This document shows positions 1-11,357 of a stretch of 64,000 nt of DNA, piece after piece (the first letter of the stretch is position 1; the number at the start of each line of letters is the position of its first letter). The notes under the pieces are model-generated. The model was not told the origin of the DNA and searched no databases. It worked only from the letters and a program-made list of their open reading frames with translations. Both the position numbers and the translations under genes were made by a program. The DNA comes from Glaciozyma antarctica PI12. Its lineage: Eukaryota > Basidiomycota > Microbotryomycetes > Kriegeriales > Camptobasidiaceae. The stretch is taken from positions 338,357 through 402,356 of the forward strand of contig KZ627162.1 in assembly GCA_002917775.1 (NCBI GenBank), written 5' to 3'.

Positions 1-313
1 GGGGTCGTAAGCGACGGTGGTGGAGAGGAAAGCGAGGAGAAAGAGGGGGAGACTGCTCTGGAGGAGCATGGCGAGGGTGGTGGTGGAGATAAAGAGAAGG
101 GGAGCGGAGCGGAGAAACGAAAGGAGAAGGCGAGCTCGGGGTTTGTTGTTCCCACGTTGGCGAACGAGATCAAAGCTAGAGAGAGACGAAACACGGAGGC
201 GGACTTCGAGACGAACAAAGGTTGATCGGCCGCCGGAACGCGGGGTCGAAAGTCGACTTCGTATTTGGGTATCTTTGATGGCGAGGTGCGATGAGAGATG
301 GGAGGGGGTAGTA
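1..313. other. 3' flank of the carboxylesterase gene, no gene seen
   Basis: Purine-rich sequence downstream of the esterase stop codon. The open frames here are arginine-rich and resemble chance frames in GC-rich DNA. I see no conserved motif, tRNA or clear intron signal. Confidence 0.4.
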
Positions 314-2518
314 TCACTGCAGTTTAGTACGAGAGATCAGCAACGAGACGAGGAAGGTGGCACGAAAAGCACGAACAGTGGTGTCCGAGGAGCTAGTACA
401 AAGGGAGCGAGCGATCAAAGCAGCCGCAGCTGCTTCGAAAGGAACCCTCCTCCCCCAGAACCCCTTGCCCACAGCACACTGCTTCGCCCTCTGCGCCGAC
501 GTAAGCACGCTCCTCGCCGTGCTGCCACCGAAGACGAGAATGTTGAGGTTCGACCCGCTCTCGAGCGGGGGCCAGACGCCGAGTGAGCCAGAGTTGGGCG
601 AGCCGGTACGAGCGAACGCTCCCCAGCGATCCATGACTTCGTTCATGACGATCGTTTGGGAGCGGGAGAGGCGGGCGGTGGAAGTGCCGAAGACGGCGTA
701 GATGTCGTCCCTGTTTGAGCGAATTAGTGCGCGATTAGGCTGAGCGAGGCGAGAGGACGTACTGGTGCGATGCCTTTCCGACGCAGAAGGGGACGGAGGA
801 GTTGGAGTGCGAGATGCCGATGCTGAACTGAGCGAGGTAGACGACGGGCTTTGCGACGGCGTTCGAGCTGATGTTAACGGCGGATTGCTGGTTCGCGCAA
901 GTCCTGTTATCGCAGAGTTAGTGGAAGTAGAGGGTGGGAACGACGAAGGAAGAAGAGGGAGAGCTGAGAGGGAATCAAGCGAGCTCACCAGCTATAATCG
1001 CTCGAGAGCGGCAGGAGCGCCTCCCTCGTCGCGTCCGCTCCATATCCAAGCGGGTACAACCCCGACCGGAGAATAGGCTCCGCGCGAGGTCCAAATAGCT
1101 GGCTCACGAACTTGGAGAAGAACTGAGCCGGCAGCGCGTTGGGAAGCCTGCGAAAGCCGCATCAGCCTCGCCCGTCCTTCGCAACGCCGAGCTCGGAGAA
1201 CAAAAAATAAAAAAACGTAACACTGCTGCGATAGCGTCGCAAGCCTCGTCCTTCATCGTCGTAAAGATGATCTGCTTCCCCACTCCCTCAATCGCTCCTC
1301 CCTCCTGCGTAACAGCTCCAAAAGCCCTCGTCACGAGCGTTCCATCGACGACGGTCCTAATCGGCGTAATCGGCGACGCTCCAGGCACACGTCCCGCAAA
1401 GATAATCGTCGAAGGATCAAAGAGCGAGAACTGGGCGTCGAGGATCTGCTGAACCGGCTGCCGCTGGAGGCATCCAAGGTTCGTGCAGTTGAGCCCGCCG
1501 GGTCCCATGATGCTCTCGCCGATGGCGTTGGCGATGGAGGGAGATTGGTCGGCGTAGTTGAGAGGGGCGGAGTGGAGGATCGCGCGGGAGAAGAGAGGGG
1601 TGGCGGAGGGAGTGACAAGGAGGGCTTTGATCATTTCGGCGCCGGAGGACTGGCCGGCGAGAGTGACCTTGTTGGAACCGCCGAAAGCGACGATCTCTTT
1701 CTGAATGAAGGCTTCGAGGTCGGAGGGTTAGCTTCGGAGGAGGAGGAGGGAGAGGAGGACGTACTGAGTGCGCTCATCACGTCCTTGAGACCGTAGTTGC
1801 CCGTGAGGCCTAGCGAGTCGATCTTGAGGAATCCGAGGACACCAAGGCGGTATTGGACAGTGACGACAATCACGTTCTCTCGCACAGCAAGAGCGGAGCC
1901 ATCGAGGCCAGTGCCGGTCGTCCCGCCAGCGATGAAAGAGCCTCCGTGGACCTGAGTTCGTTAGCGAGGTTAGCTTTCGTCTCGCGCTGAACGGCAAAGC
2001 AGAGGACGTACCCAGACAAAGACGGGAAGGTTGGAAGTCTTGGTGACGCCTTTGGGAGTGTAGATGCTGGAGAGAAAAGAGCGAGGTCAGTTCGCGTTCA
2101 AAAAAGGTCGCGAGAGGGAACAAGGGACTTACGTGAGGAACAAGCAGTCCTCGCGAGTACTAACGATCGCTCCAGCGTCCTGAGGACACGCATTCCTCAA
2201 CCCCGACGCATCGTACCTACTCTCCGCATCAGCTCCGTCCGCTCAAAAAAAAGGTCCGCTCAAAAAAGGAACTGACGCAGCGAGCGACCCGACCACCATG
2301 GGGTCCCTAAACCTCCTCGACCCAGTGGGCGACTGAGCATAAGGCAGAACGAAGCGGTTGCTCGTCGCGCCCGAGTACCCGCTGACGACTCCACGAGAAG
2401 TGGTGACCGAAACGCGGTCGGGGGCGGGCGTCGCAAGACCGCAGCATAAGGTCGAGGAGGAGAGGGAGAAAATGAGGATAAAGGCTGTGAGCCAGCGGGT
2501 GCTGAGATTGAGCGGCAT
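314..2518 (-). CDS. Secreted type-B carboxylesterase/lipase
   Basis: Serine hydrolase of the carboxylesterase/cholinesterase alpha/beta-hydrolase family, expected to cleave carboxylic esters outside the cell. The ATG at 2518 opens a hydrophobic signal peptide (residues 1 to about 28, with LTAFILIFSLSS). The oxyanion-hole motif VWVHGGSF lies near 2010-2030, the nucleophile elbow GQSSGAE near 1640-1670, the likely acidic residue in TTMKDEAC near 1240, and the catalytic histidine in ASHQDDIYAVFG, which spans an intron near 720-770. These match the Ser-Glu-His triad and GxSxG elbow of the family. At least seven short introns are visible, including one with GTTACG near 1225. The last exon runs to TGA at 314; its last 45 residues are not recognisable and a further small intron is possible. 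The natural substrate cannot be read from the sequence. Confidence 0.88.
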
Positions 2519-2962
2519 TGCGAGGGGTTGGAGGGCTCAACTCGGGTCGGAGAGAGAAGGTCCTTTGCTGTGCGGAGGGTGTGGGAGGAGCGAGGGAGGG
2601 AGCTGATCGAACCTGAAACGCGAACAAGGGGGCAAGGGGCACATCCGTGGACAAAGGGAAGTTTGGCGGCGAGCGAGAAGACGAGGAGAAGAAAGGGAAC
2701 GGGGCTCGATCGCTTTCGCCCACGGCCTAGCGTGCTGAAGCGAACTCACCGAGCTCGCGTTCCTTTTGACTCCTTTACGCACGAGTATGTAGGCGAAAAG
2801 AAACTCTAGGGAGAGGAGAGTTGGTCGCGCGGAACGAATGAAAGCCAAGGAGGAACTTGCGCTCCCTTTCTCCGCGGGATCACTTCCTCCGCTCTCCTCA
2901 CGCACGACAGCGAGCACGCACGATCTTGAAAAGAACAAAGATCTGGATCCCTAGTCAACGGA
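2519..2962. other. Intergenic: esterase promoter and ARP2 3' end
   Basis: About 440 bases between two genes on the minus strand. It should hold the ARP2 terminator and the esterase promoter. No conserved coding motif or clear TATA box was seen. Confidence 0.4.
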
Positions 2963-4761
2963 CTACTGCCCCGAACTCCTGCCCAGCTTATCCACCGCGC
3001 GAACGCCCTCCTCGTCCCACTCGGCCTTCGTGATCCTGCGCACCTCATCAGCCTTCATCGTAGAGCGAGCGAGAGAGAGGACGTACCAGAATGACTCTTG
3101 GCTCTTCATGATATCAGCGAGAACGGCACCGCCGAGGAAGACCATGTGCTTCCGACGAGGAGGGTCTTCGATACGGATCTTGAATTTCTGCGAGAGCGAG
3201 GAAAGGCGTCAGCTGTGGTTTAGGCAAAGGGCAGCGCGGGTTGCAGAGAATAAATCGTGTAGTGGAGAGGAGGACGCAGCGAGCGCGCGCATCGTCCTTG
3301 CCGACGCCAAAAAGGACTGAAGGAACTCACGCTCAACCTCTCCGGATCCCCGTGCAGCACCTTACTGAGGTACAACTGCTTCATCTCCTTCTCGAGTCGA
3401 CTTGGCAAGCCGGGGTACATCGATGACCCGCCGGAGAGGACGACGTGCTTGTAGAGCTCGGAACGGACGTCGACGGGAGCGGCTTGAATCGTGTTGAAGA
3501 GCATTTCTGTGAGAGGGCGTTAGTGAGTGCTGTGGGGGGAGAGTGGTGGTGGGAGAGGGGTGGGGACCGAGCGAGGAGTGAGGGAGAGGGAGGGTTGAGT
3601 GGCGCGGCGAGGCAGGCGAGCGGTGGAATGACGAAGTGAGGGAGGAAATGAAGAAACGTACCTGCCATCCCAGGCTGCTCAACATCAACGAGGTGAGGCT
3701 GGAACATGCACTCAGGCGCCTCGAACCTCTCCGAGCCGACCTTGATAACTCGTCCATCGGGGAGCTGCTCCTCGCTCGTCAGCCCCTTTCCCACCCTTGA
3801 GGACGAGCGAACGCACCGTGTAGTTCTCCACCAGCACCGTCGTCTCCTCCGAAAGCTTCTTATCGAGGTCCAAATCATAACTGCGGCAAACCCATCAGCT
3901 CCGCCTTACGTCGTTCGAGAGAAATAGGACGAACCTCGTATAGCAAAGCTTCTCCTTGATCATCCTAACCGTCTCGAAATCGGCCGTTCGGTTGAACGCA
4001 TACCCGCGCATGACTTGATGAGGTTGATGAGGTACCGCGTCACGTCTCGTCCTGCGACGTCCAGTCGTCGCGTAAGGTGGGGAAGGGAGAAGCCATCGTA
4101 GACGGGGACGATGTGGGTTACTCCGTCGCCTGAATCGACGACGACACCGGTTTGGAGTCCTGCGAGGCGGGTTAGCTCGTGTGAGGAGGGAGGGGGAGGG
4201 AACGGACCTTGAGCGTAGAGGGTTAGGACGGCTTGGATCGCGACGTACACTCCGCCGAATTGGTAGTCCTCGAACATGACCTCGACCATCTTCTCCCGGT
4301 TCTTGGTCGGGTTCATCGGCGGCTCAGTTAGCAACACCTTCCGCCCCGTCGTGTCGACCTTGAGCTTCTCCTGAAACGTGTAATCCCACAGCAATTTCAT
4401 GTCGTCCCAATTGCGCACGATGCCGTGCTCCATCGGCTGCGTGATCTGGAGGAACGAACGGTTCTCGGACGCGAGGTCCCCGACCATGATGTCGCTGATT
4501 TGGGTGTTCGAGGACGAGGTGGAACGCTCTTCGGCGCGGAGGATGGGACGGCCGATGATGGAGGGGAAGACGTGGGCGGGGAAATCTGTGAGGTCGCAGG
4601 GTTAGCGAGAGAGAGGCAGGTGGGGAGGAGGGGACGCACTGGTGCCGCCGTAGCCGCACTTGACGAACTTAGATCGAGGGGTTAGCTTGAACTGGAGTGG
4701 GAAGGAGTAAAGCACGCACTCCTGTGCCGTTATCGACGACGAGGGGCTCCAGGGCGTCCAT
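2963..4761 (-). CDS. ARP2: Actin-related protein 2 (Arp2/3 complex)
   Basis: Actin-fold ATP-binding subunit of the Arp2/3 complex, which nucleates branched actin filaments at cortical patches for endocytosis. From the ATG at 4761 the first exons give VVDNGTG then FVKCGYGGT. Further on come [93 protein letters not shown] and [20 protein letters not shown], ending at TAG (2963-2965). These are Arp2 signatures rather than actin or Arp3. At least seven short introns occur. One oddity: at about 4003-4025 the frame ending RYLINLIK and the frame starting MRGYAF differ by two bases with no intron signal, inside a local GATGAGGTTGATGAG duplication. That is either an assembly error or a real lesion. 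The frame before the ATG is also open back to a CAG acceptor near 4829, so a longer N-terminus is possible. Confidence 0.93.
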
Positions 4762-5879
4762 GTCGACGGAGAGGGGGTGCTTGAGTGAGGTCGGGAGCAG
4801 GAGAGGGTAATCGGGCTTGGTGTCTGCGAGGTGGGCAGCTAGTCAGCGACCGTTCCTTCAACAAGCTCGATGCTCTGATCGCCTCCGTTGGCTTGTACGA
4901 CGGGGCGTGGGAGCAGCTCGAACAGCACGCGGGGGTCGAGGCACCTCAGCTCCCCCGTGCTGCCCCAACACGTCCCCCAGCCCGCGCTGCGACATCCAGC
5001 TGCGCTCACTCCTCAGCAGACCACAGCGTAGCCCTCCAACCCTGGATCGTTACGAGCTCGCCGCGCCCCCACCCTCCAGCGACGTGTGCTCTCCCCGCCA
5101 TCGCCGGTCCGCCTCCCTCCCCTCGCGACAAGCTTCTACGCCCTCCACCACCCGTTCTGGACGCTCCTCCCTCCTACGTTCCCCGCTCCCCTCCCCTGCT
5201 ATCCCCTGCTCCCCCTCAATCACCTAGTCCGAGGGCAGCTGCTCCACGGCGGCTCCGCCAGCGATTTGGAGCGGAAGTTGAGCTCACCTGAAGTTGTGCG
5301 GCGCTGTCCTGGGCGGTCCTGAGTCGTTCGTTCGTGCTTGTGCTTTCTGGGAGGGAGTTCGCCAGGGGAGAGCTCATCGTCACCCAAGTCCAGAGCGAGG
5401 CTGCTACCGCGAGAGGGTGCTACCTTTCCTCGAGGCCTCCCCTCTCTTTCTCTCTTCCTCTTCCCCCCACCCGAAAGGCAGTTCTGGAACTTCGCGCTTC
5501 TCGTCCTGCCCTTCCAGAGAACCAAGGCGTTTTCGCCGGCGTCGAAGCCAGGACCGTTGAGCTCAGCGCGCGTCTGCTCTTGCGCCGCACCTCGACTCCC
5601 TTGACTCCTCCATCCGACGCAGGCGAGCGTGTGGGTTGTTCCCAAGCTCTCCACCTGGAATTTCTCGACGAGATCTGCTTAATTCCTAGGCTGCGATCTC
5701 AGCAGGCAACGCGCGAGCAAGCCCCGACTACCGATCCTGCTCAACTCGCCTGCGCTCTTTCGATCTCGCTGCGCTCAAGCCCTTCGCTGCTCGTCTTCCT
5801 TCGCATTGTTACCAATATCTACCTCGTGCTCGTCAGCTTCTCTCCGATCACGTCAAGCGAACGAGCGCACCAGTTCGAA
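4762..5879. other. 1.1 kb without a recognisable gene
   Basis: Between the ARP2 start and the acyl-CoA synthetase relic. On the minus strand a CAGGTGAGCT donor at about 5290 and a GCTGAC...CGCAG acceptor at about 4829 could bound a long 5' leader intron of ARP2. A minus-strand frame at 5470-5570 reads like protein, but I do not recognise it and it has no clear start. Open frames on the plus strand are proline/serine-rich and look like chance. Confidence 0.35.
5726..5762 (+). repeat. Direct repeat copy 1 flanking the synthetase relic
   Basis: A 37-base segment beginning GACTACCGATCCTGCTCAA recurs at 6808-6844 in the same orientation with five mismatches. The two copies bracket the acyl-CoA synthetase relic and the N gap. 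Confidence 0.55.
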
Positions 5880-6790
5880 CCGATGCCGATGATCATGGCT
5901 ATTGCGATGCTGGCGTGCGCTCGTATCGGTGCGATTCACTCCACCGTCTTCGGAGGCTTTGCATTTGAGGAGTTGGAATTGCCTATCCGTGTCGACCACC
6001 CCAAGCCCATCTTCGTCTTGTCGTCCTCGTTTGGGCTTGNNNNNNNNNNNNNNNNNNNNNNNNNNNNNNNNNNNNNNNNNNNNNNNNNNNNNNNNNNNNN
6101 NNNNNNNNNNNNNNNNNNNNNNNNNNNNNNNNNNNNNNNNNNNNNNNNNNNNNNNNCCTCTGCTCATGCTCCGACGCCAGCAAATCGTCGGCCACACGGT
6201 CCCTGTCCTGTCGGCGTCCAGGAAGGAGTATGACAGGCTCGAGGAGATGCCGGCTATTAAGTGCAGCAAGCGTCGCCTCAAGATGGTCATGAACTGCGTC
6301 GAGATGGATAGCAGGTGCGTCGTTTCTCGCTGCCCGAGACTGACGGCAACGCTCATGCCGGCCTTCATCCAGCGATCCTCTCTACATCCTCTACACCAGT
6401 GGTTCCACTGGGAAGCCCAAGGGGTGACTTCGCTACGTACGTCCTTTTGTCACTCTCGAAGCAAGTCGTGGCTCCTTGCTCACGACGATTTCGGCAGAAC
6501 GGAGGACACGCCGTCTCATCTCGCTACACGGCTCAGCACACCTTCAACCTTACTCGCGAGGACACAATCTTCTGCGCTTCCGACTTTGGCTGTTCGTCCC
6601 GTTTGCCTTGTTCCTCCCGCAAGAAAGCTCACCACTTTGCGCAGGGGTCGTTGGACATTCCTTCATCCTCTACTCCCCTCTTCTCGTCGGTGCTGCCTCA
6701 GTCATCTTCGAGGGCACGCCCATCCTCCCCGACGCCGGTGTATTCTGGAAGAGTGCGCTCCTCAGCTCGTCGTTCGCCTTCTTCGCACTG
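5880..6790 (+). pseudogene. Acyl-CoA synthetase relic (acetyl/propionyl-CoA synthetase type)
   Basis: Fragment of an AMP-forming acyl-CoA synthetase. Before the gap it reads AIAMLACARIGAIHSTVFGG and then ELPIRVDHPKPIFVLSSSFG, the family region ahead of the AMP-binding core. After the gap comes the AMP-binding signature DPLYILYTSGSTGKPKG (about 6376-6425), then [25 protein letters not shown], an intron, and [20 protein letters not shown] to PDAGVFWK. It lacks the N-terminal third and the whole C-terminal half. MPMIMAIAML appears to lack about two residues compared with the family MPMIPE pattern. The signature PKG is followed at once by an in-frame TGA at 6425-6427, and homology stops at about 6753. 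Two splice junctions are still readable, so it is a DNA-level copy and not a retrocopy. Acetyl- versus propionyl-CoA preference cannot be judged. Confidence 0.8.
6040..6156. other. Assembly gap (117 N)
   Basis: Unbroken run of 117 unknown bases inside the acyl-CoA synthetase relic. The true length is unknown, so part of the missing relic sequence may sit here. Confidence 1.
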
Positions 6791-6807
6791 ACCGACTTTG
6801 GAGCCTT

Positions 6808-6844
6808 GACTGCCGATCCTGCTCAATTCTCCTCCGTTCTTTCG
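6808..6844 (+). repeat. Direct repeat copy 2 flanking the synthetase relic
   Basis: Second copy (GACTGCCGATCCTGCTCAA and onward), 32 of 37 bases identical to 5726-5762. It lies about 55 bases after recognisable synthetase homology ends. Confidence 0.55.
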
Positions 6845-7038
6845 ACTCGGAACTCGCTACCACTCTACCCTTCTCGTCGTTCAGCTGCACACGAAATGCT
6901 CTACAAGGCACCGGAGCTACTAGCAACAACTTCCGCGGGAGCCGTATCGACTCAGCTAGTCTGCTTTGACGCACGATATCACTTCGTGCCAATGGATCCT
7001 TCGAACGGGAGCGAACACTGCTTGTACTCCTCCCAGGG

Positions 7039-7518
7039 TCATGTGTGCGTTGCTACCAAACGAGCGACAGCGCTTGTCGTTGTGCATGCCCAGCCTGGGA
7101 CACCGCAATCCTCGGCGTGCTCGTACTTCCCTAGCTTGGTGCGACGGCTGCGAATCCACCGCCGATAGCGCTTCCAGTACGGCATTGCTTGCGTTCCCTT
7201 TCTTAAACTCTCTCCAAGTATGAAGGCTGAGACGAGCAGCGTCGCAGGATTCTGTAATTTCGCAGACAGCCCTTCGCGCACGCCTGCGTTGGGCAACACC
7301 GCGTCCTGGATCAACTCTACCACCTCCGAGTTGTACAGCTCATCTAATAGCGTCACTCTACCGCCACGGCCTCGGCCCCCTCGGACGGGTTCTTTCAAGA
7401 CGACCGAGAGCGCGGCGGCGACAACCGCAACGGCGAACTCGTGAGCTTGGAGAGCGGTGGAAGTGGAATTCGTTACTTTAGTCGTGGGTTTCGGCGGTGA
7501 GGATGCTTTAGACTGCAA
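7039..7518 (-). CDS. Doubtful hypothetical coding exon
   Basis: An open frame of about 159 codons on the minus strand with protein-like composition, including [37 protein letters not shown] and [15 protein letters not shown]. It has no ATG: the frame starts at a TTGCAG that looks like a splice acceptor following CGCTCCACTTC, so an upstream exon around 7560-7870 would be needed. I recognise no family. The C-terminal 30 residues (from about 7140 down) may be read-through of an intron. It lies beside the decayed synthetase, so it may also be a relic. Confidence 0.3.
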   Translation of the reverse strand: MQSKASSPPKPTTKVTNSTSTALQAHEFAVAVVAAALSVVLKEPVRGGRGRGGRVTLLDELYNSEVVELIQDAVLPNAGVREGLSAKLQNPATLLVSAFILGESLRKGTQAMPYWKRYRRWIRSRRTKLGKYEHAEDCGVPGWACTTTSAVARLVATHT

Positions 7519-8232
7519 GAAGTGGAGCGGTGTTGAGCGAGGTATGAGCGAAATATGAATGGTGCGAAGCGCTCTCGCACAGTAGCGAGGAGGAATGGAG
7601 ACGCGAGATTTCGACGACTTGCGTTCCGCCTTGATATCTCTCTGAATCCTTGCTCTCGAGGCCTTCTGTACGCTTGCGAACGTTCAGAAAGCGAGGAAGG
7701 AAGACCGGAGGTGCGAAAGGATCTCGGCCTGCTCCCAACTGCTCCCGGACTTTGTCCCTTCCCGATACGCCTCTCCCGCCTTTGCCCTTCAGCTTCTGTC
7801 GCCGACGCATCTACACTTAGGCGCACAAAGTACAGCACCGCTACCACCGCCCTAGCTCGCAAGCGCACGAACGGGACCGTTGGAACGGCTCCTCCTCACC
7901 TCTTGGAAACGACCGTTGGAGTGGCTGAAGGGCCAGCTCAGGTGACTAGGGGTGGACCAGAACGGGAAGACGAGCCTTGCTGAGCTCCATTGTTCCTACA
8001 CAGACCTCGTCGCCTCTAGCTCCCACTCGCGCCATCCTCCCCCCACCTGTTTTGACTCTTCTCCCTGCGCCACCGCTTCTACCTGGTGAACGCAGCCAGG
8101 CTTCACTAGGTACGCAACTCACCTGGTGTCAGAACTTGAGGCGCTACGAAGGCCCCTCCAGGACGACGGGAAGCTGACTGATCTAGCAGCCCTCCAGCTC
8201 CACCTCTACTCCCCCGGCTGCGCCTGGCCGAC
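7519..8232. other. Intergenic, about 700 bases; F-box/WD40 promoter side
   Basis: No recognisable gene. It may contain 5' exons of the doubtful minus-strand frame and the leader of the Cdc4-like gene. A CACCTGGTGTCAG stretch at 8121 and a TGATCTAGCAG at 8179-8189 would suit a leader intron just before the ATG at 8233. Confidence 0.35.
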
Positions 8233-10989
8233 ATGTTCACTCCGATCCTCCCACAAACCCCACCTCCTCTCTCCATCGCACCCCTCCTCGCCGCCTCTCT
8301 GGACGCCGACCGCTCGCCCCCCGCCACCCCCACTCCCACCTCCGCCAGCGCCGCAGCCCTCCTCTCCTCCTCCCGCATCCGCGCCATCTCCCCTCCCACT
8401 CCTGCCCCCTCCCCACAACCCCAACTCAACACGCGCTACCCATCCGATTTCGAATGGTCCCCGCCGGGCAGGACGAACCACCTCTCTCAGGAAGCAGCAG
8501 ATGACTTCTTGGTCGATACGATACGCGCTCAGTTCAGCTCTATGCCGCCTTCTTTACGTCAACGACTCCTTGCAGCGCTCATCGGCGATACTCCTCCTTC
8601 CTCCCTCTCCCCTCTCATCACCCTCATCACCCCTCGCCTCAAGCGGGACTTCCTCAAAACCCTCCCCGTCGAACTAGCCTTCCACGTCCTCTCCTTCGTC
8701 GACGACGTCCGCACCCTAGCACGCGCGAGCGGGGTCAGTAGGTTCTGGCGAGCGCTTTTGGAGGACGAAGGGACTTGGAAACGGATGTGCTGGAACAGCG
8801 GGTTCGGGGATGCGGAGGGGGAGCAGAGGCGGAGTGCGGGGATGAGGATTAGGGGAATGGAGTTTGGGGAGAGGTTGGAGGAGGAAGGGACGCCGGCGGG
8901 GAGGGAGAGGAGGGGGACGTTGGATAGGGAGGAGTTGAGTGAGTTTGCGGCGAGGGCGGAGATGTTTGGGCTTAGGATGGATGGGGAGGAGAAGAAGGTT
9001 GAGGAGATGGAGGTAGACGGGGAGCGGGAGGCGGAGGTAGGGGAGGGGCGGCGGAGTTGGACGTCGCAGGCGACGCAGAATGTCGAGATGAGGGACGCGA
9101 GCGAGGAGTTCTCATGGGGCGCCGGAGGACTAGGGTTCGACAGCGACTTCTCTGCACTCGAGAACCCCGCTTCAGCAACGCTCAACACTCGGCGAAGATT
9201 GTACGCCCAACCCTCGACTTCGCAACGCGATCCCGCCAGCACATCCCCCACCACTCCCGCCGCCGCCGCAGCAGCTTCCTTCCTCCTCCCCGCCGCTCTC
9301 TCCCCTCGCCGCGCTCGACCCCGCTCCCTCCCTCCACCAGCCATCGACGACCCCCTCCCGCCCTTCCCACCCTCCTCCCCAGTCCTCCACTCCCTCTCCG
9401 CCTCTCTCCCCGCCTCCGCCTACCCTCTTCCAGACCACAAGCCCTTCTCCTACAAAACGCACTTCAAGCGAGCGTACCTCACCGAATCGGCATGGCTTCG
9501 CGGACCGGGTCGGCTGCTCAGTACGCAGATGAGCGCGGACGATGGAGTCGTCACGAGTCTTGGCTTCGATACCGAGTGGATCGTAGTAGGGATGGCGACG
9601 AGTAAAGTCCACATCTTCGAAGCCGCGACGGGGAGCTACGTCAAGACGCTCGATGGGCACGAACTGGGCGTATGGTGCCTCACCCTCGTTAGCAAGTCCG
9701 TCAAAGCGGATAAGGGGAAGGGGAAGCGTCGACCGCGGTACTCGGAAGGCGATGCGATGGACACGCCACCGGCGTTGAGGCGGCGATCGAGTCTGGGGAG
9801 TCTGGGAGAGGCGATCCCGCTGCCGGCGGGGATCAAGGTGGGCGGAATGGGGTTGGGAGCGGGGGGAGAGACGGGGGATAGCTCGCAGCAGGCGGGAGTG
9901 TGTGGGACTGCGACGGGGTGGGGGCAGGCGGGGGCGATTGTTGTCAGTGGGGGGTGCGATCGGGATGTGCGAGTTTGGGACGTCGAGACGGGGTGAGTTC
10001 GTTCTCGGCGCGTGAGGAGAGCGACGCTGATGCTTTGGTGTCGATAGCGAATGCTTGCATGTTCTCAGAGGGCATACGTCGACGGTTCGCTGCATGCGCG
10101 TTATTGATGGACGACCTATCGCCGTTTCGGGTTCGAGGGACGCGACGCTGCGAGTTTGGAATATTGAGACGGGGACAGCGATGCATCTTCTCGCGGGGCA
10201 TCAGCACAGCGTTCGGTGTATCGAGGTTAGCGGGAACAAGGTCGTTAGTGGGAGCTACGACGCGACTTGTCGGGTTCGTCCCTCCCTTTTTTGCGCGGAG
10301 GAGTGGAACTGATGGGCGAGGAACGCAGCTATGGGACGTCGATACGGGAGAATGCCTCTTCGTCTTCCGAGGACACGAGCACCAGATCTACGCCGTTGCA
10401 TTCGACGGAATTCGCGTTGCCACTGGCAGCCTTGACTCGACCGTTCGCATCTGGTCCGCCACGACTGGGTACGTTCTCCTCGTCCTCTTTGAACACGCTT
10501 GCTGACGTCCTCGTCGCAGGGAGTTCCTCGCCCTCCTCCAAGGCCACACCTCCCTCGTCGGCCAGCTCCAACTCGATCCCATCTCCAACACCCTCGTCAC
10601 AGGCGGCTCGGACGGCAGAGTCATTGTCTTTGACCTCGCGACGTTCGAGACGAAGCATAGGCTGTGCGCGCACGACAACTCGGTGACGTGCCTCCAGTTC
10701 GACGACCGCTTCATCGTGACTGGCGGGAACGACGGGAGGATCAAGTTGTGGGGTGCGGGTTCTCTTGGCGTTCTCTGAGAAGCGAGTACTGACCGTCTCG
10801 CTCGTCGCAGACTTCAAGACGGGCGCCTTCATTCGCGAGCTCGCAGAGCCTTGCGACGCCGTCTGGCGCGTCACGTTCCGCGACGACAAATGCGTGATCC
10901 TGTGTCGGCGCGAGGGGAAGACGCTGATGGACGTACGGACGTTCAGACCGTCCGAGTTGGAGCTGCATGGGGACGGGGTGGAGCCTTGA
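8233..10989 (+). CDS. CDC4: F-box/WD40 substrate receptor of SCF ubiquitin ligase (Cdc4/Pop1 type)
   Basis: Substrate-recognition subunit of an SCF E3 ubiquitin ligase; Cdc4-family proteins bind phosphodegrons and send cell-cycle regulators to degradation. Five exons fit cleanly: 8233-9992, 10048-10273, 10329-10468, 10520-10752 and 10811-10989, about 845 residues. After a proline/serine-rich N-terminus comes a probable dimerisation segment ([20 protein letters not shown]), then the F-box [20 protein letters not shown] with [18 protein letters not shown] (about residues 140-195). The WD40 propeller fills residues 430 to the end with about eight blades, for example [54 protein letters not shown] and [14 protein letters not shown] low-complexity insert of about 80 residues splits the first blades (9680-9930), and an acidic region follows the F-box. 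Cdc4 or Pop1 is the best family match; the exact orthologue is inferred. Confidence 0.88.
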
Positions 10990-11357
10990 GAGGGAGGGCT
11001 CGTTTTATTTTCTAGGCTAATTATCGTGCGGTGTGGTCATCTTGTTATATAACATCTTCATGCGCATCGAACGTTTCTCTGGAGAGCTGGAGAGCGGAGC
11101 GACGTCGGCTTCGAGCGAGGCGGAAAAAGTGAGGCGACTGACTTTGATTCCCCCGCATCGTCTCTTTCTCGCAGCTTGAGAGCCTCACCTTGCCGAGGGA
11201 CTCGCCGCGGGGTATCCTCAGCAGAGACGGTGCGCGTGAGCGAGCAGAAAGGGCAGCGAACCGTCGTAACGCAGTTGTTCTTTGCAGTACCCCAAATCTA
11301 CATTCCTCAAAGTATCTCGCACGAATCTCAAATCCCAGACGTCTGGTCGCAAAGCAA
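10990..11357. other. Convergent 3' ends, no gene
   Basis: Lies between the 3' ends of the Cdc4-like gene and the MFS gene. Somewhat AT-richer at 11000-11060 (TTTATTTTCTAGGCTAATTA), as expected for untranslated and polyadenylation sequence. No conserved frame. Confidence 0.45.

Noticed and set aside
4000-4030. Programmed ribosomal frameshift in ARP2
   Set aside because: No slippery heptamer or downstream fold was recognised, and Arp2 is not known to use frameshifting; assembly error is simpler.
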